Source: Natronococcus jeotgali DSM 18795
GTDB taxonomy: Archaea; Halobacteriota; Halobacteria; Halobacteriales; Natrialbaceae
Assembly (NCBI RefSeq): GCF_000337695.1
Contig: NZ_AOIA01000128.1
Coordinates: 647 to 64,646 of the forward strand
Direction of reading: 5' to 3'
DNA length: 64,000 bases
Numbering within the stretch: the stretch's first letter is position 1; each line of letters begins with the position of its first letter. Made by a program: the position numbers and the translations under genes. The notes under the pieces are model-generated. The model saw only the letters and a program-made list of their open reading frames with translations. It was not told the DNA's origin and ran no database searches. Shown here piece by piece: positions 1 through 8,766 of this stretch.

Positions 1-272
1 TTAGCAACCCGCTCAAGCCACTCTCGGTTGAGCGTATGTAGCCAGTCCATGACAGTATCATCACAGGCAGCGTTGTCGTTGTCCTTGCACGTCTCCCAGA
101 TGGAGGTCTGATTGACTGCTGCAAGAATGACGACCGCCCAGATATCGCCGGGATCGAGGGGCGAGCCCTCGATCCCTGGCAAAGGGAGCTGGCAAATGAC
201 GTCTTCCGCTAGATCTTTTACGTCCGAGTCCGAAAGAACACCGTCTGGTTGAGGGGTTTTGAACACATTCAC
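1..272 (-). CDS. ISH3-family transposase, N-terminal part
   Basis: Read on the minus strand, this frame stays open from a GTG start (272 or 266) to the window edge, so only about 90 residues are visible. It begins FKTPQPDGVLS and contains GIEGSPLDPGDIWAVV and DDTVMDWLHTL, which I recognise as the N-terminus of haloarchaeal ISH3-type transposases; the catalytic DDE part lies outside the window. A stop codon at 273-275 closes the frame just upstream. The start is ambiguous because no ATG is present; VFK (266) matches the usual MFK beginning best. Confidence 0.8.
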   Translation of the reverse strand, partial: MNVFKTPQPDGVLSDSDVKDLAEDVICQLPLPGIEGSPLDPGDIWAVVILAAVNQTSIWETCKDNDNAACDDTVMDWLHTLNREWLERVA

Positions 273-330
273 TTAACCAGACATCTTCTACATCAGATCA
301 ACGCTTTAGCTCCAGCTTTCATACCGGTTG
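1..330 (-). mobile_element. Left-truncated view of an ISH3-type insertion sequence
   Basis: The transposase start near 270 and the abrupt beginning of sugar-transferase similarity near 329 place the end of the element between about 275 and 335. The terminal inverted repeat and target duplication cannot be confirmed because the other end is outside the window. Confidence 0.6.
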
Positions 331-886
331 GGAAGTACCGATTATTGCAGTTGCAATCAAACTCGACTCGCCCGGTCCGATTCTGTACGGACAGACCCGA
401 CGCGCACGGTTGGGCGGCACGTTCCCAGTGTGGAAGTTTCGGTCGATGCTTCCGGAAAGCGAGGATGCCAATCCGGGGTGCTCTCAGGACCGGATTACCA
501 GCGTTGGACGAATCCTGCGAAAAACGCATCTGGATGAGATCCCGCAGCTGTTATCGATCCTCACCGGAGAGATGAGTGTTGTCGGTCCCCGTCCGGTGTG
601 GACCGAGGAAGAGGAGCTGCTGCAGGACGAAATCGAGTCGTGGTCGAAACGATGGGCTGTCACACCCGGTCTGACGGGGCTGGCCCAGGTTCGAAACGTG
701 GATAGTACGAACGGACAAGCAAAACTCGAGTCCGACCTCGAGTACATCCGCAGGCAATCGATCGGGTTTGACCTCTATCTCGTCGCCGTTCAGCTCTGGC
801 AGGTGATGACGGATTGTTACGAGATGGTCGCCGAACAGGATTCCAAAAACGATTCGAGTCCGCAAGCGAACGAGCAAACCGACTAA
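329..886 (+). pseudogene. Bacterial-type sugar transferase, 5' end removed by the IS
   Basis: The reading frame contains VPIIAVAIKLDSPGPILYGQ, PVWKFRSML, GRILRKTHLDEIPQL and SVVGPRPV, the diagnostic blocks of the sugar-transferase family (WcaJ/WbaP type) that moves a sugar-1-phosphate onto a polyprenyl-phosphate carrier at the membrane. Similarity starts abruptly at about 329, next to the insertion sequence. The N-terminal membrane segment and any true start are missing; a TTG at 410 is internal to the domain. The C-terminus looks complete. It lies 12 nt before a glycosyltransferase and probably once opened that glycan-assembly operon. Either the enzyme is dead, or the rest lies beyond the IS. 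Confidence 0.75.
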
Positions 887-898
887 CGACGCCCATCT

Positions 899-1744
899 AT
901 GACCGAGACTACCAGCGGCGAACAATCCAGTAGCGACGTTTCGATGCTTCTCGCCGTGTACGCCGGTGACGAACCAGCGGATGTCGATACCGCGCTCGAG
1001 AGTGTGTTCTGGCAAACACACCAACCCACAGAGGTGGTTCTCGTCCAGGACGGGCCGGTTGGGGAGGAACTAACCACCGTCATCGAGGACTGGACCCAGG
1101 AGTATCCGGAGATCATCCGAACCGTCGAACTGGCTGAGAACCAAGGCCTCGGTCGTGCACTCCAGGCTGGCATCAAACACTGTTCGTGCGAGTTGGTCGC
1201 TCGAATGGATGCGGACGATATTTCTGTCCCGACGCGCCTCGAGAAACAGGTCGCATTTATGAATGCCCATCCGGATGTCGACGTGGTTGGCGGTCATATT
1301 GCCGAGTTCAGTGATGATCCGGAACAGATCGAGGCAGTCCGAACCGTCCCAACGGATCCTGAGACCGCAGCCGAGAGCGCACCGTACCGCTGCCCGCTCA
1401 ACCATCCGACGGTGATGTACCGAAAGAGCACGATTCTGGCCGCTGGTGGGTACGGTGATCGCCGGTCGATGCAGGATCACGAACTCTGGATTCGGCTTCT
1501 CGATCACGGATACACACTCACGAACCTGGACGACGTGCTGGTAAAGGCGCGAGCCGGGGCTGACCTCTATGACAGACGCGGGGGGATCGACTACGCCAAA
1601 ACGGAGTTTTTGCTGTACTACGAGTTCCTCCAGTCAGGGTACATCAGCCTCAGAACCTTTCTCATAAACGTTCTCTCTCGGATCCCGGTACGGCTTGCGC
1701 CACGACCGGTACGCGGTTTTATTTATAACCACCTTCTGCGGTGA
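899..1744 (+). CDS. GT2-family glycosyltransferase
   Basis: A 281-residue GT-A fold glycosyltransferase that probably adds one sugar to a lipid-linked or surface glycan at the cytoplasmic face. The N-terminal Rossmann-like block (SMLLAVYAGDEPADVDTALE, residues 15-34) is followed by VVLVQDG and the nucleotide-sugar/metal motif MDADD at about 103-107. A block near 195-210 (QDHELWIRLLDHG) matches the acceptor-side ED-like region of GT2 enzymes. There is no membrane anchor. It follows the broken sugar transferase by 12 nt, suggesting a former operon. Donor and acceptor cannot be inferred from sequence. Confidence 0.85.
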   Translation: MTETTSGEQSSSDVSMLLAVYAGDEPADVDTALESVFWQTHQPTEVVLVQDGPVGEELTTVIEDWTQEYPEIIRTVELAENQGLGRALQAGIKHCSCELVARMDADDISVPTRLEKQVAFMNAHPDVDVVGGHIAEFSDDPEQIEAVRTVPTDPETAAESAPYRCPLNHPTVMYRKSTILAAGGYGDRRSMQDHELWIRLLDHGYTLTNLDDVLVKARAGADLYDRRGGIDYAKTEFLLYYEFLQSGYISLRTFLINVLSRIPVRLAPRPVRGFIYNHLLR

Positions 1745-1759
1745 GGAGTGATCTGGGCC

Positions 1760-1975
1760 TCACGGGCCATGATAGCCCGTTACTGGCGAGCCGTTTCCTG
1801 CGCCATACTGCTCGAGGTCGACATCAGTCACGACTTCCTGGGAGGTGACCTGCCACGTGCCGTCCTGGTCTTCCATCACGAGGCGGACCCACTCGTTCGT
1901 GTCCTTGGCTGTAAACACAAGCCGTTGCCGGGGTGCATCCGCCGGAGTCCACTCGAGGGCGATTGAGTTCGACAT
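1760..1975 (-). CDS. Small hypothetical protein
   Basis: A 71-residue protein starting MSNSIALEWTPADAPRQRL; a longer start at 2038 is possible but adds a basic, less protein-like segment. It is acidic, with alternating hydrophobic residues (RLVFTA, EWVRLVMED, WQVTSQEVV) suggesting a small beta-rich domain. It has no cysteines, no signal peptide and no membrane segment. It is convergent with the glycosyltransferase, whose stop is only about 15 nt away. I do not recognise a family; amino-acid composition and codon use look genuine. Confidence 0.5.
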   Translation of the reverse strand: MSNSIALEWTPADAPRQRLVFTAKDTNEWVRLVMEDQDGTWQVTSQEVVTDVDLEQYGAGNGSPVTGYHGP

Positions 1976-2281
1976 CTTGGTTATCCCCGATCGATCTGCC
2001 GTTCGGACGCTACGGACGGAGTTATTCCTTTCTTCCAATCCCCCGATTCGAAGCGCTCCCCGAACAGGACCCTTCCTCTCTGTACTGAGAGAACAATCGA
2101 CCTGAGAGACAGTGTGTCTTGAATATCCATTTTCCCTGAATACATAATAACTGAAGCGTAGATACTAAAATATTATGGATATACTCATGGATTAGAATGA
2201 GATTCTATAGAGCTAGATATTCTAGGCGATCCCTCCTAACACTCACTCGAGCCCTGTTCGCTTGACCAGGACGTATTGCCC
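1976..2281. other. AT-rich intergenic spacer
   Basis: About 300 nt, with 2100-2235 strongly AT-rich. It lies upstream of the small minus-strand gene and beyond the 3' end of the flippase gene. No further gene is seen. Confidence 0.5.
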
Positions 2282-3703
2282 TCAATCAGTGCGGAGCGTC
2301 CGGAACAGGGATTGCGCATCAGCGCGGAATCGCTCGTTCAGGGAAAGGGTCGCAAAATAGACCGCCGCGCCGCCAGCGATAGCCAACAGCAGCGTCACCA
2401 GCCCGGAGATCTCGACGACCGTGAGGGCGAGCCAGAGGACGAGGAACATCACGACACTCCCGCCGACGGCCCAGACCGCGGATGTCCACTCGATAGTGAC
2501 TGTGAGCTCCTGTGATAGGAACCACCATCGCACGCCGAGCCCGATAAGCAGTGAGAGAGTGGTCCCAAGCGCCGCTCCGGCGAGACCAAACGCCTGGATG
2601 AGCACGATATTCAACACGAGATTGGCAGTGATATCGACGAGCGCACCGATCGTGACACGGTCCGCCCGATCGATTCCGAGCAGACATTTCCCGACCACCG
2701 CACGGACCATCCGTGGTCCCTTTCCAGCCAGCAGAATCACAAGCGCACTGGCCGCGATCGTATATTCGGAGCCGAAGAAGATTCCGAGCATCTCCTCGCC
2801 GAGCAGCCACGCTCCGGCCGTTGCGGGGATCACTAACACCAGTCCGGGCGTAATCGCCTGTGGGATCATCGCCTCGAGCTGGCGGACGGAGTCGTCTGCG
2901 TCCCACGCGCTTATCTGCGGGAAGATGGTTTCACCGATCGCCCCGATCAGGACCTTGAAGATCTGTGAAATGCGCCAGGCGAACTCGTAGGCAGCAACAG
3001 CCGCCGGCGTCATGAACACACTGATCAGAAAGACGTCCATCCAGTTGTGGACCTCGCCGTCAATCGATGGGATCACACTGTAGATTCCGTACCCGGCGAG
3101 TGACCGGCCCAACGAGAGACGTGGCTTGCCGAACGGCGTCTGTTGTCGGTGCGTTGCCCAGAGGAAGCGAACGACGTAGCCGGCGATGAGCGCAGAAACC
3201 AGCCCCTGGAGCCCGTAGCCGGCCGTGGTAAGCACCACGCCGGTTCCGATCCACGTTACCGAGTACGACAGCTGTATGATGGCCGTCTCGCCGACTCTGA
3301 GTTCCCCACGGATGACCCCGACCATCAGCTGGCTCAACTCCCGAAAGACGAGAGCGACGATGAGATACGGCGTGAGGTCCGCACCGAGGTACTCCGTGAC
3401 GCGCTCACTAAAGAGGATGATACCGCCCGAAACGATGACAAGCAGACCGAGTTTCATCAAGAGCCCGGTCGTGAGATACGCTGCTTTGTCGGCGGTTGAC
3501 TCGCTGATTCGCTTTTCGATCGCCAGTCGCAACCCCATGTTCGACGGGATAACGAGAAACGACAGCAACGCCTGAAACATAAAGAAGATCCCGAGTTCGG
3601 TCGCACCGACAGTTCTCGCGAAGTACGCCAACCCAAGGAACGAGATCAGCGAGGACAACGACCGAGCCGAGAACATCTTTGCCCCAGATTTGAGAAGATC
3701 CAT
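2282..3703 (-). CDS. Wzx/MATE-like polysaccharide flippase
   Basis: A 473-residue integral membrane protein with about 12-14 hydrophobic segments, typical in length and layout for flippases that move lipid-linked oligosaccharides across the cytoplasmic membrane. The N-terminus (MDLLKSGAKMFSARSLSSL, then FLGLAYFARTVGATELGIFF) is characteristic of the archaeal polysaccharide-biosynthesis transporter family. Helix-breaking loops such as PSNMGLRLAIEKRISE follow the second segment as in relatives. A TATA-like stretch at about 3733-3742 lies just upstream. Its neighbours are glycan genes, supporting export of a surface polysaccharide or N-glycan precursor. Confidence 0.88.
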   Translation of the reverse strand: MDLLKSGAKMFSARSLSSLISFLGLAYFARTVGATELGIFFMFQALLSFLVIPSNMGLRLAIEKRISESTADKAAYLTTGLLMKLGLLVIVSGGIILFSERVTEYLGADLTPYLIVALVFRELSQLMVGVIRGELRVGETAIIQLSYSVTWIGTGVVLTTAGYGLQGLVSALIAGYVVRFLWATHRQQTPFGKPRLSLGRSLAGYGIYSVIPSIDGEVHNWMDVFLISVFMTPAAVAAYEFAWRISQIFKVLIGAIGETIFPQISAWDADDSVRQLEAMIPQAITPGLVLVIPATAGAWLLGEEMLGIFFGSEYTIAASALVILLAGKGPRMVRAVVGKCLLGIDRADRVTIGALVDITANLVLNIVLIQAFGLAGAALGTTLSLLIGLGVRWWFLSQELTVTIEWTSAVWAVGGSVVMFLVLWLALTVVEISGLVTLLLAIAGGAAVYFATLSLNERFRADAQSLFRTLRTD

Positions 3704-3817
3704 TATCAGAACAGGTAGTTGGTTGCCTAGATATATATTTCGGATTCTTGTGGTATTAGACTTAGCTACCCGAATTCTATATCATCAGCGCCGCCCGGCG
3801 ATCCCGAGAACGGCCGT

Positions 3818-5164
3818 CTAGTGGCCTGCCCGTCGCATCGACCAGAGATCGTCGAAGTCGATCGTCTCGACCCCGTCGGTGTCGGCGATGTACTGCAGCA
3901 GTTCCCGGTAGTCGTCCACGCCCATCGTGTTGTCCAGCTCGAACTGATGAAAGTTCAGGATCGTACACTGGCGGTGTTCGGCCGCGATATCGACGCAGGT
4001 CTTCGCGGTGTCGAGATCGTACCCGATCGTTCGGGGCAACACCATCGGGTCGAACCCGTGAACGCCCGTCAGGTTCGGACTGCCCGACTGGTTGAACCCG
4101 CCCGCGTAGTAGTAGTTCGTGGCGATCTCGAGGACGCGAGCGTCGAAATCGTTGTGCGGGAAAACGAGATAGTTCCCGCCCTCGAGTTCGGCGTTGACGG
4201 CCCAGTTCTTGTCCGTGTTCAGCGTGTCCTCGAGCTCCGAGTCGCTGAGTTCCGTAAGCTGCGTGTGGCTCCCATGGGCGACGATCTGATCGCCGGCGTC
4301 CTGGCGCTCCTGGAGCTGGTCGATCGTCATGATCCCCTCGCGCTGTCCGCGGACCCACTGGCGGACGACGGACATCACCGCGGTGATATTGTGGTCGTCG
4401 TGGAGCGGACCGGCCGGGTCGTAGAAGTCCTGGTATCCGTCGTCCCAGTTGAGGATAACGTATCCCTGATCGGGTTTCTCGTGGGTTCGCAGGTCGTCAA
4501 CCCAGACCTCGGCCTCGGCCCCGGTGTTGTGGACGATGATCCGGAGCTCCTCGATCGCGTCCTGCTCGACCGGCGTCGTGCTCTCACTGAAGAAGCCGGG
4601 ACAGGTCCGAAACCAGCCGACGTTGTCCGTCCCGTACGTTATCTCCCGCAGCGAGTAGCTCGCGTGGCCACCATAGATGTCCCGCAGCTGGATCTCGAGG
4701 GCGATGTCGGTGGGCGTTGTCGTTCGTACAGCCATCGAGACGTCGAGGTCGCTCATATCCGTCGACTCGAACTCCGTTGCGACGACGGCGTTTCCTTCGT
4801 CTTGGGCGGTCAGGCGGAGACTCTGACTCCCGTCGAAGGCGACCTCCGTATCCGCCTCACCGCTTCCCTGCACCAGCTCCCACTCGTCGAGGCTCTCGAA
4901 GTCGTTGAGCTGATCGCCCGGCTGGCCGAACTCCTCGCGGCTGTTGTACTCCGTTTCGACCGCGAGCTCGGGTGCGTCGACGTCGTCGGAGTCCGTGTCC
5001 GTATCGGAGGTATTGGTAGCCCCGTCATCACCGTTGGACGCGGAATCGTTCCCGTTGCCCGAAAGCGCAGAATCGACCTGCTCCAAACAACCGGCTAGCC
5101 CCGCGAACACTGTCGTTCCAGACGCTGCGAGAACCTTCCGCCGGCCGCTTGTGCGTTTTACCAT
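3818..5164 (-). CDS. Secreted polysaccharide-deacetylase-like lipoprotein
   Basis: A 448-residue lipoprotein. Residues 1-26 have twin arginines (SGRRKVLAASG) and an LAGC lipobox, implying Tat export and lipid anchoring. An acidic Ser/Asp/Asn linker (about 30-65) is followed by a beta-sandwich region that could bind carbohydrate. A NodB-like domain starts at about 235 with VILNWDDGYQDFYD, matching the metal-binding DD motif of carbohydrate esterase family 4. Later blocks IVAHGSHT and LVFPHND fit the same fold. It probably trims acetyl groups from extracellular glycan. A TATA-like element at about 5187-5195 places transcription start at the ATG (leaderless). Confidence 0.8.
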   Translation of the reverse strand: MVKRTSGRRKVLAASGTTVFAGLAGCLEQVDSALSGNGNDSASNGDDGATNTSDTDTDSDDVDAPELAVETEYNSREEFGQPGDQLNDFESLDEWELVQGSGEADTEVAFDGSQSLRLTAQDEGNAVVATEFESTDMSDLDVSMAVRTTTPTDIALEIQLRDIYGGHASYSLREITYGTDNVGWFRTCPGFFSESTTPVEQDAIEELRIIVHNTGAEAEVWVDDLRTHEKPDQGYVILNWDDGYQDFYDPAGPLHDDHNITAVMSVVRQWVRGQREGIMTIDQLQERQDAGDQIVAHGSHTQLTELSDSELEDTLNTDKNWAVNAELEGGNYLVFPHNDFDARVLEIATNYYYAGGFNQSGSPNLTGVHGFDPMVLPRTIGYDLDTAKTCVDIAAEHRQCTILNFHQFELDNTMGVDDYRELLQYIADTDGVETIDFDDLWSMRRAGH

Positions 5165-5322
5165 TATCGCGTGATTAGATGACGGGTTATTTTACTGTTT
5201 TGGATTCAGAATGAATAAAGTTCACGGGCAGTATCGAGTCCCCCGTCTAGTTCATAAAAGAGAGGTTCAATTTTACTCAGTGGTCTCTAAAGAAATATTC
5301 ATATGACTGTTGATACAAGACA

Positions 5323-5529
5323 TTGGTAATGGTAACACCGGAGGACCGATTCGACAGGGTACGGGAGTACTGCACCCAGTGTAACTTGGACACACAACAC
5401 CGCGTCTCTATTCAGATCCGGTCAGAGAGCGAGCGCGGGACGAACAGGGCGTTCTCTCGAGAACCGTACCGCCTCAGCGAGTGTCAACAGTGTGGGACAC
5501 AAGAACGCCAGCGCATGAACCAGGCGTGA
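5323..5529 (+). CDS. Small zinc-ribbon protein, DUF7835 type
   Basis: A 68-residue protein with two CxxC knuckles (CTQCNL near residue 17 and CQQCGT near 54), spaced for one zinc ribbon. The central block SREPYRLSECQQCG and the C-terminal RMNQA match the haloarchaeal DUF7835 family. An internal ATG at 5329 is an alternative start. It stands alone between two divergently placed secreted-protein genes. Such small zinc proteins are abundant in haloarchaea and mostly lack assigned functions. Confidence 0.75.
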   Translation: MVMVTPEDRFDRVREYCTQCNLDTQHRVSIQIRSESERGTNRAFSREPYRLSECQQCGTQERQRMNQA

Positions 5530-5589
5530 GCGGACGGCCTGCGAGACGTCGCCCGATCGGCTGTTGAACGCTCGAGAGAAGGAAGCACA

Positions 5590-6921
5590 CTACCGGAGTT
5601 CCGAGAACGTGCCAAGGACACGCGGCCAGTGTGCATGTGCCGCCTCGGCGTTCCCAGCGAGCGTTCCCCCAGACGTCGATCCAGCCGGCCTCCGTACCGG
5701 GAGGTACGGCTGGGGAATGTGGCGGCCAGCAGCGGCGTATCGCACGTGCTCGAACGAGGGATGGTTGCGTGCGTCGAGGCGCTCGCGCGCGATCTCGTGG
5801 AGGCGGGCACTGGGCCACACCCGGTCATCGTCGCCGGTCACCAGCAACACCGGGCCGTTGATCTCCTCGACGGGAATCGTCGCGGTCTCGAGCTCGAGCG
5901 CGCCAGCAGCCGCGATCGCGTCGGTGTAGCGCTCGAGACGACCCGTCCCCTGTCCGGCCTCCGCGACCGACAGAGACGACCGCGCATCGTCCGCGAGACC
6001 CCAGGCAGGCGTCCCCGACGGCGTTCCCCCTACCACACCCCCCTCCCAGATGAGCCCACTGCCGTTGATCGACACGACTGGGCCGACCGCGTCGTGCCGG
6101 CTGCCAACGAGCAATCCGAGCTCGCCGCCCCTGCCGATCCCCCACATGCCGATCCGCTCACCCGTCACCCGTTCGTGATCGCGTAGCCAGTCAACTGCGC
6201 TCGTAACGTACTCGAAGGGGACCTCCACCGGAGAGTCCGGCAGCCCGGGCCCACTAACATACTGGAGCGCAAACGCCGTGAAGCCGTGCTGGGCGAGCAT
6301 CGCCGCGACGTGCCACTGGGGCTTGCCGCCCGCGCCGTGGAGGACAAGGATACCGGGTCCGGACTGCCCCGACGGCGGTTCGAAGACGTGCCCGACGAGC
6401 TCACTCCCAGCCTCACCAACGCTAGTGAACGGATGCCACCGCGAGAGGCGGATCTCACCGATCGTCCGCTCCTCGGTCTCGATACGGTACGTCAGCGTCT
6501 GGTCCGGCGGCCATTCCGAATCGGACGGCACAGCGCCGGTTTCGATGTACTCCTCCCACGAGATATCCGCGACCTGAATCAACGCGACAGCGGTCGGGAC
6601 GTCGAGACCCGCAGGCAGGTCACCGTCGATGATACGGGCATCGTTCAGGGCCAACGAGTCCGTCTCCGACTCGACGGTCACGCCAGCACGGAACGTCTCG
6701 CCGCTCGCGAGTGCGCCCTCGAGGACGACCTCGAGTTCCGTGTTCGACGGCACACCGTCTACAGTAAGGTCAAACGGCTCGTCGATACGGAGCGTCTGTG
6801 GATGAGTAAACGATGCGGAAGCCTCCTTAGCAGGGAGACTACACCCTGCCAGCATCATCCCGGCAGACCCACTCAGGGATGCCAGCAGCTGCCGTCGTGA
6901 GACCACATTTCGAGACCTCAT
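5590..6921 (-). CDS. BAAT/acyl-CoA thioesterase-like lipoprotein, nucleophile missing
   Basis: A 443-residue Tat lipoprotein: SRRQLLASLSG leads to an LAGC lipobox at about 24-27. An N-terminal Ig-like thioesterase/BAAT domain (about 40-165) is followed by an alpha/beta hydrolase domain (about 180-430) with ILVLHGAGGK and the family's acidic and histidine elements (LLVTGDDDRVWPS; AGRHIPQPYLP). At the nucleophile elbow, where relatives have Ser or Cys in GISxGGE, this protein reads GIGRGGEL, so the nucleophile is Gly. The protein may be catalytically dead, a binding protein, or use another residue. It is flanked by polysaccharide genes. Substrate unknown. Confidence 0.75.
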   Translation of the reverse strand: MRSRNVVSRRQLLASLSGSAGMMLAGCSLPAKEASASFTHPQTLRIDEPFDLTVDGVPSNTELEVVLEGALASGETFRAGVTVESETDSLALNDARIIDGDLPAGLDVPTAVALIQVADISWEEYIETGAVPSDSEWPPDQTLTYRIETEERTIGEIRLSRWHPFTSVGEAGSELVGHVFEPPSGQSGPGILVLHGAGGKPQWHVAAMLAQHGFTAFALQYVSGPGLPDSPVEVPFEYVTSAVDWLRDHERVTGERIGMWGIGRGGELGLLVGSRHDAVGPVVSINGSGLIWEGGVVGGTPSGTPAWGLADDARSSLSVAEAGQGTGRLERYTDAIAAAGALELETATIPVEEINGPVLLVTGDDDRVWPSARLHEIARERLDARNHPSFEHVRYAAAGRHIPQPYLPVRRPAGSTSGGTLAGNAEAAHAHWPRVLGTFSELR

Positions 6922-7105
6922 TCACCCTTGAATAGTCGTCGGTGTGCCATGGGTAGCTGAATGATACGTACTGTGCGTTAGCTGTAATTGCGAAAAAGTA
7001 GTATAAGAATTCTTTGAACAAAGATGCTGATGAAATCGAGGCGCCAGCACACACCCCCTCGAGAGGGGCAGCCAGAGGGCCCACGACCGCAGTCGTGACA
7101 GAAGC

Positions 7106-8548
7106 TTATCCGACTCGAGTCGACGGGGACTCCGCAGGGAAGAGGAGGTAGCCGACACACAGAGAGACCAGCACCGATCCCAGCGACCAGTGGAACATGG
7201 TGTAGGACTCGAACAGCTGGTGGACCGCCCAGCCGCTCACGAACGCAAGCATCGCGACGGTGGCCTCGTTGTACTTGATCAGCGCGACAACGATGCTCCC
7301 GCCCGCGAGCCCGAGATAGGCGAGGCCGCCGACGAGCCCCGTCTGAAGAACCACCGAGAGATAGGAGTTATGTGGGGAGGGCGCCCCCTCACCGGCGAGA
7401 TAGGGGTCGAGAACGACACTCGGCGGGCCACTGCCGTGACCGAACAGCAACGGCCCGTCCCAGATCGCGTGGAGACTCGCCGCCCAGAGCTCGAACCGAC
7501 TCGATGCCGAGATCTCGAGGAGGCCAACGGCCATCGCGACCAGCGCGACACCCACGCCACAAAAGGTCATCCCGAGTCCCACAGAACCGACCAGCCGGCC
7601 GCCGAGGACATAGCCCGCGTAGATCACCACAACCACCGCCGCGGCGAGCATCGAAGCCCGAGCGTTCGAGAGCACGACACCGAGCCCACAGAGGCCACTG
7701 ATCGCGGCTGCCAGAGACGCCACAAACGGGCGGCGGGCGACGACGGACCGGTGGAACGTGACACCCGCGGCAACGAACCCGGCAAACGAGAGGAGCCCAA
7801 AGGAGTTCGGGTTCGGAAACACCGACCGAAGGGCCGTCTCAACACCGGGCAGCGGCGGCGCACTCGACCACTGGCGGACCTCGACGAACCAGAAGCTGTA
7901 CTCCCCCGTAATGTAGGTGAGTAACCCGAGCAGGACGCTGAGTGCGGCCCCCCACGACAGAAACTGGAGAAAGACCCGCTCCGGAACGAGTCGCGGCACG
8001 ACAAACAGGTTTGTCCCCATGATAAGCGCCGCCCAGACCGGCCATCGTGACTGCGAGCTCGAGGGGACGTACTCGAGAGTGTGCACGAAATACAGCGCGG
8101 TGAGTACCAGAAAACAGCCGACCGCGAGCCACTGCGTCAGCGTATACCGTCTGGCATCGGCCACAACCAGGAAAAACGACACGAAAAGCACGAAGACGAC
8201 GGCGAGCGCCAGTAACCGGCTCGGTCCCAGCCCAAGCCCGGGTGAACTGCTCTGATACACGACAGCGAACACCGCAAGTGCGAACCCAGCCACCGATAGC
8301 AGCGCGGCCTGAAGGTGTTCCGTCGTCTGATAGTACCGGAGAGCAAGCGAGAGCCCCTGGACGGTGCCGAGAAGGACCGCAAACGACGCAAGATGCCATG
8401 CCAGTACCGAATCGGTGATGTACTCGACGACGACGAGAACCAGGTACAACCCGAAGAGGCCATAGGTTGCGCCGTCTGCAACCCGGGCAACGCTCCACTC
8501 GAACGTGCGAACTGCCCCTGGGTTCTGTATGATACTCTTCATACTCAT
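7106..8548 (-). CDS. O-antigen ligase/polymerase-like membrane protein
   Basis: A 480-residue protein with roughly 12 membrane segments. A large hydrophilic stretch late in the protein contains LLFGHGSGPPSVV and APSPHNSYLSVVLQTG, the pattern of the Wzy_C/O-antigen ligase (WaaL) family, which joins or polymerises lipid-linked glycans outside the membrane. Together with the flippase, the glycosyltransferase and the deacetylase it forms the core of a Wzx/Wzy-like surface-polysaccharide locus. An AT-rich promoter patch at 8556-8572 gives a near-leaderless transcript. The second Met (8542) could be the true start. Confidence 0.8.
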   Translation of the reverse strand: MSMKSIIQNPGAVRTFEWSVARVADGATYGLFGLYLVLVVVEYITDSVLAWHLASFAVLLGTVQGLSLALRYYQTTEHLQAALLSVAGFALAVFAVVYQSSSPGLGLGPSRLLALAVVFVLFVSFFLVVADARRYTLTQWLAVGCFLVLTALYFVHTLEYVPSSSQSRWPVWAALIMGTNLFVVPRLVPERVFLQFLSWGAALSVLLGLLTYITGEYSFWFVEVRQWSSAPPLPGVETALRSVFPNPNSFGLLSFAGFVAAGVTFHRSVVARRPFVASLAAAISGLCGLGVVLSNARASMLAAAVVVVIYAGYVLGGRLVGSVGLGMTFCGVGVALVAMAVGLLEISASSRFELWAASLHAIWDGPLLFGHGSGPPSVVLDPYLAGEGAPSPHNSYLSVVLQTGLVGGLAYLGLAGGSIVVALIKYNEATVAMLAFVSGWAVHQLFESYTMFHWSLGSVLVSLCVGYLLFPAESPSTRVG

Positions 8549-8766
8549 ACTGAATAAGTAATCGTATAACTAGTCACTGCAGCTGGGAGTCGAGCCCCGC
8601 CTGAACGAGCAGCGAGCGCAATCGATGCCATCACGGTACTCCGACGGACCACGCGTTGGCAACCGGCAGCCGGCAGAACCAGTGGAGTGGCTCCGATCCG
8701 GGGCGGCTCTCGAGTGGGTGCGTGTCGACACACTCCGGGTTCTGCTCGAGCCCATGTAGCTGCTCG

